From assembly GCA_028344155.1 (NCBI GenBank), contig JAOMAI010000003.1:1-64000 (forward strand): a stretch of 64,000 nt of DNA. Direction: 5' to 3'. The stretch comes from Candidatus Nitrosopelagicus sp. (lineage in GTDB: Archaea; Thermoproteota; Nitrososphaeria; Nitrososphaerales; Nitrosopumilaceae). Position numbers and translations under genes: made by a program. Positions 1 to 10,737 of this stretch are shown here, piece after piece (position 1 is the stretch's first letter; every line of letters begins with the position of its first letter). The notes under the pieces were generated by a model. That model did no database searches. It saw nothing but the letters and a program-made list of their open reading frames with translations, and was not told the origin of the DNA.

Positions 1-93
1 TTTGTGAAGACATCTTATAAAAAAAATTTCTAAACTACTAAAGTTAAATCTATTTCAGCTATCTTGATTAACCGTTTGTAAATAATACTGACT

Positions 94-393
94 GTGATTA
101 CCGATACTTCGATTCTAAAATCATTAAATGACTATATTTCAAGGAGAATTCAAGAAATACCTCTAGAAATCAAAGAAACATTTCTAGAAACAAAAAAAGT
201 TTGGAAGTGTGAAAACGAACTTGATTTTCTTTATGGATACTATGTAGGAAAAATTGAGGAGGCTACATTGCATTATTTATTGAAAGCTACTAGAGCATCA
301 GCTGGTGGTTATGTAGATACATTCGAGATTCGGGGTATAATTGAAGAGCATCGAGATGCGTTACAAAATGCAATAAAGAAAGCGTTGAATTAA
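94..393 (+). CDS. hypothetical protein
   Basis: 99-aa ORF, GTG start; no recognised family. Confidence 0.6.
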   Translation: MITDTSILKSLNDYISRRIQEIPLEIKETFLETKKVWKCENELDFLYGYYVGKIEEATLHYLLKATRASAGGYVDTFEIRGIIEEHRDALQNAIKKALN

Positions 394-407
394 TTTAAAA
401 TAATAAT

Positions 408-569
408 TTAATCATATTTTCCACTGCCAAGTCTTTTCTTTACTTTTTGTGGTTTAGAATGTGCTTTAATCATATGCCTCATTGTTCTTTCAGGATTAGA
501 GAATTCCATCTTACATATTTTACATACTAAATCGGTCGTAGTTTTAGATTTTTTTTTGAATAAATCCAA
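408..569 (-). CDS. small C2H2 zinc-finger protein (53 aa, TTG start)
   Basis: Reverse-strand reading gives MDLFKKKSKTTTDLVCKICKMEFSNPERTMRHMIKAHSKPQKVKKRLGSGKYD; C-x2-C-x12-H-x4-H pattern; absent from ORF track. Confidence 0.7.
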   Translation of the reverse strand: MDLFKKKSKTTTDLVCKICKMEFSNPERTMRHMIKAHSKPQKVKKRLGSGKYD

Positions 570-673
570 TTAATGAAGATAGAATTGAAGTGTATATAAT
601 GTTTAGAAATTGATATCAGTTTTTTTTGAATCAAGCGATTATGCTAAATTATCATACATTTCTAGATTAATTA

Positions 674-1684
674 TTGTCTGAAATAGAAACCATTCAACTT
701 GCACCTGATCTTTCAATTTGTAGAATTCTAAATGGAATGTGGCAAGTAGCTGGTGGACATGGTCAAATCAATCATGATTCAGCTATATCACAAATGTTAG
801 AGTATAATGAAAATGGATTCAATACTTGGGATATGGCAGATATCTATGGACCTGCTGAATCATTTTATGGTGATTTTAGAAATGAATTAGAAAAAAAGAA
901 AGGAAAAAATGAACTAGAAAAAATTCAAGGCTTTACAAAATTTGTTCCTAATCCTGGACCAATGACTAGATCTATTGTAGAACATTACATAGATCAATCA
1001 ATGAAAAAGATGAATGTAGATGTAATTGATGTGATTCAATTTCATTGGTGGGACTATAATGATGCAAGTTACATTGATGCATTACACCAATTAACAAAAC
1101 TTCGTGATGATGGTAAAATATCCCATCTTGCATTGACTAATTTTGATACAGAACGAATGCAAATAATGAATGATAATGGAATAGAATTAATCTCAAATCA
1201 AGTTCAATATTCAATAATTGATCAACGTCCCGATGTAAAGATGGCATCATTTTGTAAAAATCATAATATGAAACTATTAGCATATGGAACTTTACTAGGT
1301 GGGTTACTCACTGAAAAATACCTTGGTACATCAGAACCAACACAATTAGATCTTGACACATTTAGCCTTCAAAAATATATGAATATGATTGATGCATGGG
1401 GTGGTTGGAAATTATTTCAAGAATTACTTGTTGTATTAGATGAAATTGCAAAAAAGTATAATGTAAAAATTGCAAATGTTGCAACACGTTTTGTTTTAGA
1501 TAGACCTGCAGTCGCTGGTGCCATAATTGGTTCAAGAATAGGCTTATCTGATCATATTGGACAAAATACCAAAACATTTTCACTACAATTACAAAATGAT
1601 GACTATGAAAAGATAAAATCTGTTACATCAAAGGCAAATGATCTTTTTACATCAATTGGTGATTGTGGTGGAGAATATAGGTAG
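674..1684 (+). CDS. aldo/keto reductase family protein
   Basis: AKR-like motifs (NTWDMADIYGPAE, IQFHWWDY, GAIIGSR). Confidence 0.85.
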   Translation: MSEIETIQLAPDLSICRILNGMWQVAGGHGQINHDSAISQMLEYNENGFNTWDMADIYGPAESFYGDFRNELEKKKGKNELEKIQGFTKFVPNPGPMTRSIVEHYIDQSMKKMNVDVIDVIQFHWWDYNDASYIDALHQLTKLRDDGKISHLALTNFDTERMQIMNDNGIELISNQVQYSIIDQRPDVKMASFCKNHNMKLLAYGTLLGGLLTEKYLGTSEPTQLDLDTFSLQKYMNMIDAWGGWKLFQELLVVLDEIAKKYNVKIANVATRFVLDRPAVAGAIIGSRIGLSDHIGQNTKTFSLQLQNDDYEKIKSVTSKANDLFTSIGDCGGEYR

Positions 1685-1687
1685 ATG

Positions 1688-1840
1688 TTATTCTTTATTG
1701 GCAATTCTATATCTTAGATATTTATCATCTGGAGAAAATTTTGCAGGATGAACACTTTTAGTAGCTTGATCACATTTTTTACAAATTTCTTTTAGTGTAT
1801 ATGCTCCACATTCAGCACATTTTCTTAATTGAAAACGCAT
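1688..1840 (-). CDS. nop10: H/ACA RNA-protein complex protein Nop10
   Basis: 50 aa MRFQLRKCAECGAYTLKEICKKCDQATKSVHPAKFSPDDKYLRYRIANKE; two CxxC motifs and HPAKFSPDDKY signature; overlaps aIF2-alpha stop by 1 nt; absent from ORF track. Confidence 0.93.
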   Translation of the reverse strand: MRFQLRKCAECGAYTLKEICKKCDQATKSVHPAKFSPDDKYLRYRIANKE

Positions 1841-2640
1841 TATCCTTCACCAATTTTTATTGATTCTTCTCGTGTAAAAACATAAACTCCATTTTGCTTT
1901 TTCACACTTTTCTCAATTTTTTCTAAAATTGGTTTCAATGATTTTTCAGCAGTTTTAAAATCTTGAGAAACCAAACTTAATCTGTATTTTGGTGCGCCCA
2001 AATATGTTATCTCTATTTTTGCATCTTCAACGTTTTCTGCATCTTTTAGTGTTTTTTTGATTAGTTCGACTCCGTTTGATTGATTATTTGAAATTTCTAA
2101 AATTCCTCTCAACTCTACTGATGGAAGTTTCATTTTTGAACAAATATCTTCAATAGTTGTCACTACTTTCTTCTGTAGTTTCAAATCTTCTATCTCGGCA
2201 CTACCTTTTATTGCAATATTCAACATTGCATCGTAAACTGAATCATATTTTGATAAAAATTTATCTTCTAAATCTTCAATTTGTTTTGTAGTTAATTCTG
2301 ATTTCTCTTGAATATTTTTTAAAATTCCTTGTTCTTTTTCAAACCTTTTAACATCAAGAAGTTTCTTTTTTCTTTGATCTTTTGAAATCTGTTTTAATGA
2401 TAGATCAATTTCTTTTCTACCGCTTTCGACTTTTTTTACTAGTAATACTTTCTTTTCTCCTTCTCTGACATACTTGTTTACTTTACGTACCCACCCTGGA
2501 GCAATTTCTGAAACATGTAAAAATCCTTGAATTTTATTATATTCATCTAATGTGACGTAAGCACCATGATCACTAATTTTTGTTACTGTTGCAATTACAA
2601 TCTCACCAGTTTCTGGTAATTCTTGTGTATCTGATACCAT
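1840..2640 (-). CDS. translation initiation factor aIF2 subunit alpha
   Basis: N-terminal S1 domain (GEIVIATVTKISDHGAYVTLDEY) and eIF2-alpha C-terminal domain. Confidence 0.93.
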   Translation of the reverse strand: MVSDTQELPETGEIVIATVTKISDHGAYVTLDEYNKIQGFLHVSEIAPGWVRKVNKYVREGEKKVLLVKKVESGRKEIDLSLKQISKDQRKKKLLDVKRFEKEQGILKNIQEKSELTTKQIEDLEDKFLSKYDSVYDAMLNIAIKGSAEIEDLKLQKKVVTTIEDICSKMKLPSVELRGILEISNNQSNGVELIKKTLKDAENVEDAKIEITYLGAPKYRLSLVSQDFKTAEKSLKPILEKIEKSVKKQNGVYVFTREESIKIGEG

Positions 2641-2666
2641 TTCTAATTTTTCTCTATCTGCTAAGG

Positions 2667-3200
2667 TTAAAAATCAATTCCTTTCTTTGCCTTTATTCCA
2701 GATTTGAATGGATGCTTGATCTCTTTCATTTCTGTAACTAAATCTGCTAATTCTACAATCTCTTCTTTTACATCTCTTCCTGTTAAAACAAGATCCAAAT
2801 TGGAAGGTTTTTCTTTAATTAATTTTATAATTTCCTGAACATCTATCAAACCTAAATTAATTGCATAGTTTACCTCGTCTAGTATAACTACATTATATCT
2901 TCCTGAATTAATTTTCTCTCTACAAATTCTTAATGCTTCTGCAGCATATTTTTCATGCTCCTCTCTAGGGTTATTATCATCTAGTATGCCAACAAATCCT
3001 TTTCCTATTGCAATTAATTCAAAATTTGGTTCTAATTTCTTTGAAGAATCCATTTCACCATAATGCCATGATCCTTTGATGAATTGTAACATGCACACCT
3101 TATGATCATAACCAATTGCTCTCATTGCCAGACCTAATGCCGCAGTGGTTTTCCCTTTTCCATTTCCTGTATAGACAATAACCAATCCATCTTTACTCAT
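2667..3200 (-). CDS. cobO: corrinoid adenosyltransferase (CobO/BtuR family)
   Basis: P-loop YTGNGKGKTTAALGLAMRA, VVILDEVNYAI; next to cobalamin genes. Confidence 0.9.
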   Translation of the reverse strand: MSKDGLVIVYTGNGKGKTTAALGLAMRAIGYDHKVCMLQFIKGSWHYGEMDSSKKLEPNFELIAIGKGFVGILDDNNPREEHEKYAAEALRICREKINSGRYNVVILDEVNYAINLGLIDVQEIIKLIKEKPSNLDLVLTGRDVKEEIVELADLVTEMKEIKHPFKSGIKAKKGIDF

Positions 3201-3285
3201 ATCTACACAAGAAAATCATCTAGTAAAAACATTGTAAATATCAAATTAAATCCATTTAAATAAAAAACAAGATTACCAAAAGAAA

Positions 3286-4629
3286 TTGAGAGTTCCAAGA
3301 TTAGTAATTGCAGGTTCTACCAGTGGTGTTGGGAAAACATCAATCACAAGCGCAATTATCTATGGTTTAAAAAAAAGAGGTTTTTCAGTACAACCATTCA
3401 AAGTTGGACCTGATTATATTGATCCAAGTTACCTAAGTTCTATTTCAAAAAATGAAACTAAAAATCTAGATGTCTGGTTAATGGGAACACAAGAATTAAT
3501 TGAAAGCTTTACGAGAAATTCAAAATCAGATATCTCAATTATTGAAGGTGTAATGGGTTACTATGATGGATTTGGAGGAAAATCAAATCTTGCAAGCACA
3601 CATCATGTTGCAACACTACTTGAATCACCTGTAATTCTAATTCTTGATGCAAGTAAAACTTCTCGTTCAATTGCTGCTACTGCATTAGGATTTACTAAAT
3701 TCCATAAAAACTCAAGAATCTTGGGAATTATTTTGAACAAAATTGGAAGTAAAAAACATGAAGATCTTTGTCGAGCTGCTTTACTAAATTTAAAAATTCC
3801 AATAATCGGTGTTATTCCTAAAAATCCATCAGCTAATCTAGAATCAAGACACTTAGGATTAATTCCTGTACATGAACAAAAAGAACTTCATAATAAAATT
3901 AGACAAATTTCAAAAGAGATTTCAGATTATCTCGATTTTAATCTAATTGAAAAAATTTGTAAAACAGCATCCTCTCTAAATAAAATAAAACCTGTAAAAA
4001 CCGCAAAATCAAAAATTTCAATTGCTATTGCTCTTGATAGTTCATTTAATTTCTATTATCATGATAATATTGAAGCATTAAGACGCGAAGGTGCAAAAAT
4101 AAAATTTTTCAGTCCAATTAATGATAAAAAAATCCCAAATTGTGATTTAATTTATCTTGGTGGTGGTTTTCCTGAAATTTTGGCTTCATCACTAGCTAAA
4201 AACTCGTCAATGAAGAAATCTATAAAAAATAATGCTGAAAACGGAATACCAATTTATGCTGAATGTGGTGGATTGATGTATCTTACAAATTCAATTACTT
4301 ATGGAAAGAAAAAATCAAAAATGGTTGGTCTATTTGATATAGATACTATAATGACAAAAAAAATGACATTAAATTATACTGAGGGGAAAATTAATTCAAA
4401 TTGTATTTTATCTAAACCACGTAATTTCCGTGCACATGAATTTCACTATTCAAAAATAATTAATGTACCAAAAGATTCAAAATTTCTTTATGATTTAAAA
4501 ATTGGTGAAGGAATTTCATCACATAAAGATGCAATAACTGAATATAATACGATAGCATCATACTGTCATCTTTATTTTGATAGTGCAAAATTTGCTTCAA
4601 ATTTAATTAAAAATACTTTAAAAATTTAG
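3286..4629 (+). CDS. cobB: cobyrinic acid a,c-diamide synthase
   Basis: RLVIAGSTSGVGKTS, KVGPDYIDP, EGVMGYYDG and C-terminal glutaminase (YAECGGLMYL). Confidence 0.92.
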   Translation: MRVPRLVIAGSTSGVGKTSITSAIIYGLKKRGFSVQPFKVGPDYIDPSYLSSISKNETKNLDVWLMGTQELIESFTRNSKSDISIIEGVMGYYDGFGGKSNLASTHHVATLLESPVILILDASKTSRSIAATALGFTKFHKNSRILGIILNKIGSKKHEDLCRAALLNLKIPIIGVIPKNPSANLESRHLGLIPVHEQKELHNKIRQISKEISDYLDFNLIEKICKTASSLNKIKPVKTAKSKISIAIALDSSFNFYYHDNIEALRREGAKIKFFSPINDKKIPNCDLIYLGGGFPEILASSLAKNSSMKKSIKNNAENGIPIYAECGGLMYLTNSITYGKKKSKMVGLFDIDTIMTKKMTLNYTEGKINSNCILSKPRNFRAHEFHYSKIINVPKDSKFLYDLKIGEGISSHKDAITEYNTIASYCHLYFDSAKFASNLIKNTLKI

Positions 4630-5261
4630 TTATTTCCTTGTCTTAATAATTTGTATAATGCATTAATTATTGCAGATGCACAAGGACTCCCTCCTTTACG
4701 ACCCATATTTGTTATAAATGGAATTTCTGTTTTTGATAACTCATCTTTTGATTCTACTGCAGAAACGAAACCTACTGGCATACCAACTACCAATGCAGGT
4801 TTTACCAATCCTTCTCTAAACATTTCCATTACTTCTAAAAGTGCAGTTGGTGCATTTCCTACAACAACAATTCCTCCATCAATTTCTTTTTCAGCCACTC
4901 TCATAGACATCTGTGCTCTAGTTTTTCCTGCTTTTTTTGCAGATTCCATTAAAGATGGATCTGAAATATTGCAAATCATATTATTTCCAAAATCTTTTGG
5001 ATTTTGTTTATTCATTAATCCAATAACACCATTTACATCTGCAACTATACTACATCCATTTTTTAATGCATTAATTCCATTTGAAATTGCATCTTTGTGA
5101 AAAAGAAGCTTATTTTCTCTAGCAAAATCAAAATCTGCAGTTGAATGAATTATTCTTCTAACAATTGGCCATTCCATTTCATTGTATGGATGAGAACCGA
5201 TCTCACTTTCAATTATCTGCATACTTTCATCTTCTATCTCTTGTCCCTTTCTAGTTTGCAT
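4626..5261 (-). CDS. cbiC: precorrin-8X/cobalt-precorrin-8 methylmutase
   Basis: VGNAPTALLEV, PALVVGMPVGFVSAVESK, RKGGSPCASAIINAL. Confidence 0.93.
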   Translation of the reverse strand: MQTRKGQEIEDESMQIIESEIGSHPYNEMEWPIVRRIIHSTADFDFARENKLLFHKDAISNGINALKNGCSIVADVNGVIGLMNKQNPKDFGNNMICNISDPSLMESAKKAGKTRAQMSMRVAEKEIDGGIVVVGNAPTALLEVMEMFREGLVKPALVVGMPVGFVSAVESKDELSKTEIPFITNMGRKGGSPCASAIINALYKLLRQGNN

Positions 5262-6003
5262 CTTCTACCTCTCTAGCTCTTTCTAAAATTAAATCAATCA
5301 TTTTTTCATCTGTACCCAAGTGTTTTGTAACAAATACTTTCTTTAAATTCGCATTATCTAATGCTGGTAACAAATCGTTATTGACATCTATCTTTACATG
5401 AGCCCCTTCATGTAAAAAATAAAAAACAATTATCAAAACTTCTGGATTATCATTTTGACATGCTTGTATTCCTTCTTCTATCGTCGGTCCCTCAATTTCT
5501 AAATAACATCGACTGACATTTCTATAGGAGGGCTTTAGCTCATCTACAACATAATCAATTGATATTCCTGAATTTGGATCCTTACTTCCATGTCCAATTA
5601 TCAAAACATCCACCTTTTCTTTTGGAATATCTACTGAATTTTCTTTTAATGTGGTAATTACTCTGTTATCTACCAATTCTACTAATTTTTTATGCATAGT
5701 CATTGGCTTTGAAACAAGAAATTTGATCTTTGTATCTTTCTGATACTTCATTGCATCAGCTACTGCAATCTTCACTTTTCTTCCTGGATATAGAAAATAT
5801 GGAACTATTGTCATTTGTTCTACATCTTTTTTTAAGCATACATCCATTCCATCTTCAATAAATGGTGGAACAACTTCTAAAAAACAAAACTCTGTAAAAT
5901 CATAATTTCCTTTTTCTTTAACTTTCTCACAAATCATTTCTAGCTCTTCACCGGCTTCTCTTTCTCTACTACCTCTGTCAATTATCATCAATCCTCTTTT
6001 CAT
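5251..6003 (-). CDS. cbiX: long-form sirohydrochlorin cobaltochelatase-like protein (two CbiX domains)
   Basis: Two repeated chelatase domains (IIDRGSRE...PYFLYPGRKVK and IIGHGSKD...FYFLHEGAHVK) in a cobalamin block. Confidence 0.88.
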   Translation of the reverse strand: MKRGLMIIDRGSREREAGEELEMICEKVKEKGNYDFTEFCFLEVVPPFIEDGMDVCLKKDVEQMTIVPYFLYPGRKVKIAVADAMKYQKDTKIKFLVSKPMTMHKKLVELVDNRVITTLKENSVDIPKEKVDVLIIGHGSKDPNSGISIDYVVDELKPSYRNVSRCYLEIEGPTIEEGIQACQNDNPEVLIIVFYFLHEGAHVKIDVNNDLLPALDNANLKKVFVTKHLGTDEKMIDLILERAREVEDAN

Positions 6004-7058
6004 TTTATGATCCTCGCTATAGCCACTGTTAGATTAGGAGGAAATTTCTGTTTTTCAACTATTAATTCACCTTCTGATGATTTTATTGCAGCAGCTTCTG
6101 AAACACTTGCAGTTCCTTCAAATGCCTGAACTGTTTTTGAAGGATTTGGTGCAGTGATTGTTGCTAATTCTTCTCTATCGATGTATTCTATTGGTATGTT
6201 CATTTCTTTACCCAGTTCAATCAATCCTACAACATCTTTGTCTTTTTTAATAGATACAAACCTAGCTATTTGATTTTGTTTTAATTCAAACTTCTCTAAT
6301 GTTTCATTCACTCCATTCAAAATAGTTTCTTTAGATGTATCCCAATGTAATCCTATTCCTATGACTAGATTTGGAACTCTGTATACTACAGAATCTTTCA
6401 AAATATCACTATCATTGATTTGATCATTTGTAATTATCAAATATCCCTTAGAATTGGAATCTTTCAAATCTTTTATGTTTGAAAAAAATGTAATATTTTC
6501 TGGAAGTTTTCCTTTCCACCATTCTTTTTTACCCATATTCTGAAAAACTCCAATTTTTTCTTTGTTTACCATGAATGCGCTAATTCTAGTTACATTACTG
6601 TCATCATCAATTTTCCAACCAAATTCTCTTCCAACAAGATCTACTGCTATAGTTTTGTTAACATCCGCTGCTGTAGTAATGACCGGAGTGGAGCCCATCT
6701 TTTCTGCAATCTCATTTGATAATTCATTTGCTCCTCCTAAATGTCCTGATAAAACACTAATCACAAAATTTGCATGATCATCAATCACAATTACTGCAGG
6801 ATCTGTTTTCTTATCTTTGATGTGTGGCGCAAGTAATCTAATTACTGCACCTAATGAAAATAAACAAATTACTCCATCGTTATTTTTGAACAATTCAACA
6901 ATCTTTTGAGTTGTGGAATCCTCATACCACTGAATTTTTTCATTTTCATTTGAAAATTTTATTGGTGCAAATATGTCAAAATCTATAAAATATTCTTTTA
7001 ATTTTAAACCTATTTCTATTCCATTTTTTGTGATTGCTAAAACAGCTATTTTCTTCAT
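6000..7058 (-). CDS. cbiG: cobalamin biosynthesis protein CbiG
   Basis: GVICLFSLGAVIRLLAPHIKDKKTDPAVIVID, VLSGHLGGANELS. Confidence 0.92.
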   Translation of the reverse strand: MKKIAVLAITKNGIEIGLKLKEYFIDFDIFAPIKFSNENEKIQWYEDSTTQKIVELFKNNDGVICLFSLGAVIRLLAPHIKDKKTDPAVIVIDDHANFVISVLSGHLGGANELSNEIAEKMGSTPVITTAADVNKTIAVDLVGREFGWKIDDDSNVTRISAFMVNKEKIGVFQNMGKKEWWKGKLPENITFFSNIKDLKDSNSKGYLIITNDQINDSDILKDSVVYRVPNLVIGIGLHWDTSKETILNGVNETLEKFELKQNQIARFVSIKKDKDVVGLIELGKEMNIPIEYIDREELATITAPNPSKTVQAFEGTASVSEAAAIKSSEGELIVEKQKFPPNLTVAIARIIK

Positions 7059-7094
7059 AATATTAAAAATTCTGAATTAATTAAATGCCTTACT

Positions 7095-8210
7095 CTATTT
7101 CTGAAGTGTCTTTGTATCCATTTTTGTTCTGGATAACACTTTACCATCAAAATCAAACAATATTACCTCAACTGGAATCTTTCCTTCTGAATGTTGAATC
7201 ATTTGTTTACATGTTTCATTTGTAATTTCATCAAAAAATCCTTCTACTTTGTCTTCCATGATGATCTCTTGAACATTTCTAGCAGTATTTGCACCTAGAA
7301 TTTTACTAATAGTTTCTGATTTTGCATCACATCTTTTTGCAAGTTCAGAAAGAAATTTCATGTCTACTTTTCCACCTTTCACATGAGTCTGTTTAACACC
7401 TGCTGCCATTTTTGCTAATTTACCAATGAATCCTGCAACATATGCTTTTTTCAATTCTTTTCTTGCACATTGTTTAATTGTATAACCTGAAAAATCTCCC
7501 ATTTGAATAAATGAATGATCTGGTAATTCTATAATTTCTCTTGCAAAGTCTTCACTTCTTCCTCCAGTTGTTAAAACAACATAGTCATCATTCATAGAAC
7601 TTACAACTGCAATTTGTTGTCGTATAGCTGCTGCAAATGATGCAGTAGAATACGGAATTACAATTCCACTTGTTCCTAAAATAGAAATCCCTCCCATTAT
7701 TCCAATTCTTGGATTATCTGTTTTTGTTGCTAACTCTTTTCCTTTTGGTACAGATACTATAATTTTAATTCCATTTTTTTTAAGTAATTCTTCACCAGCT
7801 TCTCTAACATTTTCCAAAATCATTTTTTTTGGTGTTGGATTAATTGCTGCACTTCCTATCTCTAATCCTAATCCTGGCTTAGTAACTCGGCCTACCCCTT
7901 CTCCACCATCAATCTCAATCTCATCAATCTCGTTTGTTAACTCAACATTAACAATAATTTCTGCACCATGTGTCACATCCGGATCATCTCCACCATCTTT
8001 TATTACAGAACACTTTGCTGAATTTTTAGTAAATTCACATGAATTAATTTTAATATTTAATCTCGAGCGTTTTGGTAATATGATGTCAGTTTGTACAATC
8101 TTCTTTTGATTAATAATTGATAAAATTCCTGCTTTTGATGATGCTGTGGCGCAACTTCCTGTTGTAAATCCTGTACGTAATTTCTTTTTACTTTCTGTAT
8201 TTGTGTCCAC
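7095..8210 (-). CDS. cbiD: cobalt-precorrin-5B C1-methyltransferase
   Basis: LRTGFTTGSCATASSKAG, GGEGVGRVTKPGLGLEIG, GGISILGTSGIV. Confidence 0.94.
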   Translation of the reverse strand: MDTNTESKKKLRTGFTTGSCATASSKAGILSIINQKKIVQTDIILPKRSRLNIKINSCEFTKNSAKCSVIKDGGDDPDVTHGAEIIVNVELTNEIDEIEIDGGEGVGRVTKPGLGLEIGSAAINPTPKKMILENVREAGEELLKKNGIKIIVSVPKGKELATKTDNPRIGIMGGISILGTSGIVIPYSTASFAAAIRQQIAVVSSMNDDYVVLTTGGRSEDFAREIIELPDHSFIQMGDFSGYTIKQCARKELKKAYVAGFIGKLAKMAAGVKQTHVKGGKVDMKFLSELAKRCDAKSETISKILGANTARNVQEIIMEDKVEGFFDEITNETCKQMIQHSEGKIPVEVILFDFDGKVLSRTKMDTKTLQK

Positions 8211-8244
8211 GTGAAATTTTTAATTTTTTATGTAATAACTTTTG

Positions 8245-8718
8245 TTACAATCGAAGAATTTCATTGAGAATAATCCATAATGTAACAACACTTAGTCCTC
8301 CATAAAGCAACAAATGTGTTGTTTTTTGTGATATTGGTTTTTCCCTATTGTGTGTCTCTTGATTATAATCTCCTCCAAATTTTTGATTTTCTCTTCTTAT
8401 TTCCTCAAAATTAAATCTCATTTCATCTCCCATCTTCTCTCCTTGTGCTTTCCAAAAATTTTGATAATCTTCTCCTGATACCTGTTCATCTCTATTTGAT
8501 TGACTTTTTCGATGAGATTTTAGATATTGATATGCTTCCGTAATTTCTTTGAATTTTTTACTAGCATTGCTTTCAGTATTTTTATCTGGGTGATATTTCA
8601 AAGATAATTTTCTATAGGCTTGTTTGATCTCTTTATGAGTGGAATCTTTAGTCACTCCCAAAATCTCTCTACATTCTTGTGCATTCTTACCAAATTTCAC
8701 ATGAATTTTTGTTGTCAT
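8245..8718 (-). CDS. J-domain protein with C-terminal transmembrane segment
   Basis: HPD-containing J domain ([13 protein letters not shown]), hydrophobic C-terminus. Confidence 0.85.
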   Translation of the reverse strand: MTTKIHVKFGKNAQECREILGVTKDSTHKEIKQAYRKLSLKYHPDKNTESNASKKFKEITEAYQYLKSHRKSQSNRDEQVSGEDYQNFWKAQGEKMGDEMRFNFEEIRRENQKFGGDYNQETHNREKPISQKTTHLLLYGGLSVVTLWIILNEILRL

Positions 8719-8765
8719 GTACCTTCTCTGGATATGTTTAAAATAAAATATTTTATCATTTTATC

Positions 8766-9581
8766 ATGCGTACAGAAATTATTGATCGTATAGCTATATC
8801 TGGAGCAAAAGGCTTTGTTGGAAAAAACCTAAGAAAATTTCTTTCTGTAAATGGAATCTCATCAATTCCAATATCTCGTCAAAATTTTAAAAACAATAAA
8901 TTTCCTTCATTAAAAAATGCATCACATTTTGTTCATCTCGCGGGAGTTGGTTCAGAATCGGTTCATCAGGATTCATTTGTACAAGTTAACATTGAACTAA
9001 CAAAAACTGTGATTAATCTTTGTAAAAAAAATAATATTAAAAGTATAATTTATTTTAGTGGTTTAGGAGTTTCAAAAAATTCACGTTCTTCCTATTTTAT
9101 TTCTAAATTTAATGCTGAACAATTAATAAAAAAATCTGGTCTTGAATATACGATATTTCGACCTTCATACATTCTAGGTAATGATGATTATCTGACAAAA
9201 AATATCTCAAAACAAATTCTAAAAAAACAGATCCTTGTACCTGGTTCTGGAAAATTTCTTCTACAACCAATATCTATTCATGATGTTTGCATGTGCATAA
9301 ATGCTGCATTACACTCGTCAAAATTTTCAAATAAAATAATTGATCTAGTAGGACCGAAAGAAATAACATTTCAAAATCTTATCAAAAAATCTATCTCTTC
9401 TAACATAAAAATTAAAAAAATAAATCTTGAATTGGCATATAAAAAAGCATTAAATGATATTAATTTTGAATATGGTGTTGAAGATTTGAATATACTAGTT
9501 GGTAATTATGTTGGAAATCATAAAAAATTACAAAATTTATGTGATTTTAAATTTCAAAAAATTGAATCATTAAATGCATGA
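8766..9581 (+). CDS. NAD(P)-dependent epimerase/dehydratase-like protein
   Basis: Rossmann start [26 protein letters not shown]. Confidence 0.8.
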   Translation: MRTEIIDRIAISGAKGFVGKNLRKFLSVNGISSIPISRQNFKNNKFPSLKNASHFVHLAGVGSESVHQDSFVQVNIELTKTVINLCKKNNIKSIIYFSGLGVSKNSRSSYFISKFNAEQLIKKSGLEYTIFRPSYILGNDDYLTKNISKQILKKQILVPGSGKFLLQPISIHDVCMCINAALHSSKFSNKIIDLVGPKEITFQNLIKKSISSNIKIKKINLELAYKKALNDINFEYGVEDLNILVGNYVGNHKKLQNLCDFKFQKIESLNA

Positions 9582-10727
9582 TTCTGTTTTCAATTTTTCA
9601 GCTTTGTCTGTTTTTTCCCAGTTGAATTCTGGTTCATTTCTACCAAAATGACCATATGCTGCGGTCTTCTTGTAAATTGGTCTCTTCAAATCTAATTGCG
9701 ATACAATTCCTGCTGGTCTCATATCAAAATTATTTTTTACTAATTCTTCAATTTTATCCTCTGAAATTTTATTTGTACCAAATGTATTTACCATTAAAGA
9801 AACTGGTTCTGCAACTCCAATTGCATAAGCAACTTGTACTTCACATCTATCTGCTAAACCTGCAGCAACAATATTCTTTGCGACATATCTGCACATGTAA
9901 CATGCTGATCTGTCTACTTTTGATGGATCCTTTCCTGAAAATGCTCCACCACCATGTCGACCCATTCCACCATAACTATCTACAATTATTTTTCTTCCAG
10001 TTAAGCCAGCATCTCCATGCGGTCCTCCAATTTCAAACTTACCTGTTGGGTTTACATGAATTTTGATATCTTCATTCCACAGACTTCCACAGACCGGTTT
10101 GATTACATGTTCAATTAATTGTGATGTTATCTCTTCATTTGTTATCTCTGGAGAATGTTGTGTAGAAAGTACTATTGCTTCAATTGCTTTTGGTTTATCA
10201 TCTTCATATCTGATTGATACTTGGGATTTTCCATCAGGCCTTGCCCATGTTAGTTCATTACTTTTTCTAACATCTGTTAATTTTTTTGTTAATTTATGAG
10301 CCAAAAGTATTGGTAATGGCATTAGCTCTTCAGTTTCATTACTAGCATATCCAAACATTAAACCTTGATCCCCTGCGCCTTGTTCTTTTTCATCATTTGC
10401 AGTAACACCTTGAGAGATATGTGGGCTTTGTGGATCTAATTTTATCATTACTTCACAAGAGTGTGAATCAAATTTCAAATCTGGATTGTCATAACCAATC
10501 TCTGTAATTGTTTTTCGTATAACACTTTCAATATCAAAACTTGCTTTTGATGTAACTTCGCCTGCTACTCCCACAAAATTAGTTGTTGTCATTGTTTCTA
10601 CTGCAACTCTTGAATTTGGGTCACCTCTAAGATATTCATCTAGAATTGAATCTGATATCATATCACAAACTTTGTCCGGGTGACCTTCGGTAACAGATTC
10701 AGATGTAAATAGATAATTTTTGGTCAT
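9570..10727 (-). CDS. metK: S-adenosylmethionine synthetase, bacterial-type
   Basis: [69 protein letters not shown]. Confidence 0.96.
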   Translation of the reverse strand: MTKNYLFTSESVTEGHPDKVCDMISDSILDEYLRGDPNSRVAVETMTTTNFVGVAGEVTSKASFDIESVIRKTITEIGYDNPDLKFDSHSCEVMIKLDPQSPHISQGVTANDEKEQGAGDQGLMFGYASNETEELMPLPILLAHKLTKKLTDVRKSNELTWARPDGKSQVSIRYEDDKPKAIEAIVLSTQHSPEITNEEITSQLIEHVIKPVCGSLWNEDIKIHVNPTGKFEIGGPHGDAGLTGRKIIVDSYGGMGRHGGGAFSGKDPSKVDRSACYMCRYVAKNIVAAGLADRCEVQVAYAIGVAEPVSLMVNTFGTNKISEDKIEELVKNNFDMRPAGIVSQLDLKRPIYKKTAAYGHFGRNEPEFNWEKTDKAEKLKTESCI

Positions 10728-10737
10728 GATTATAAAA

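Noticed and set aside
4651-5100. 149-aa plus-strand ORF
   Set aside because: Antisense to cbiC, which has clear family motifs; AT-rich shadow ORF
9656-10299. Plus-strand ORFs of 136 and 78 aa
   Set aside because: Antisense to metK; leucine/phenylalanine-rich shadow frames
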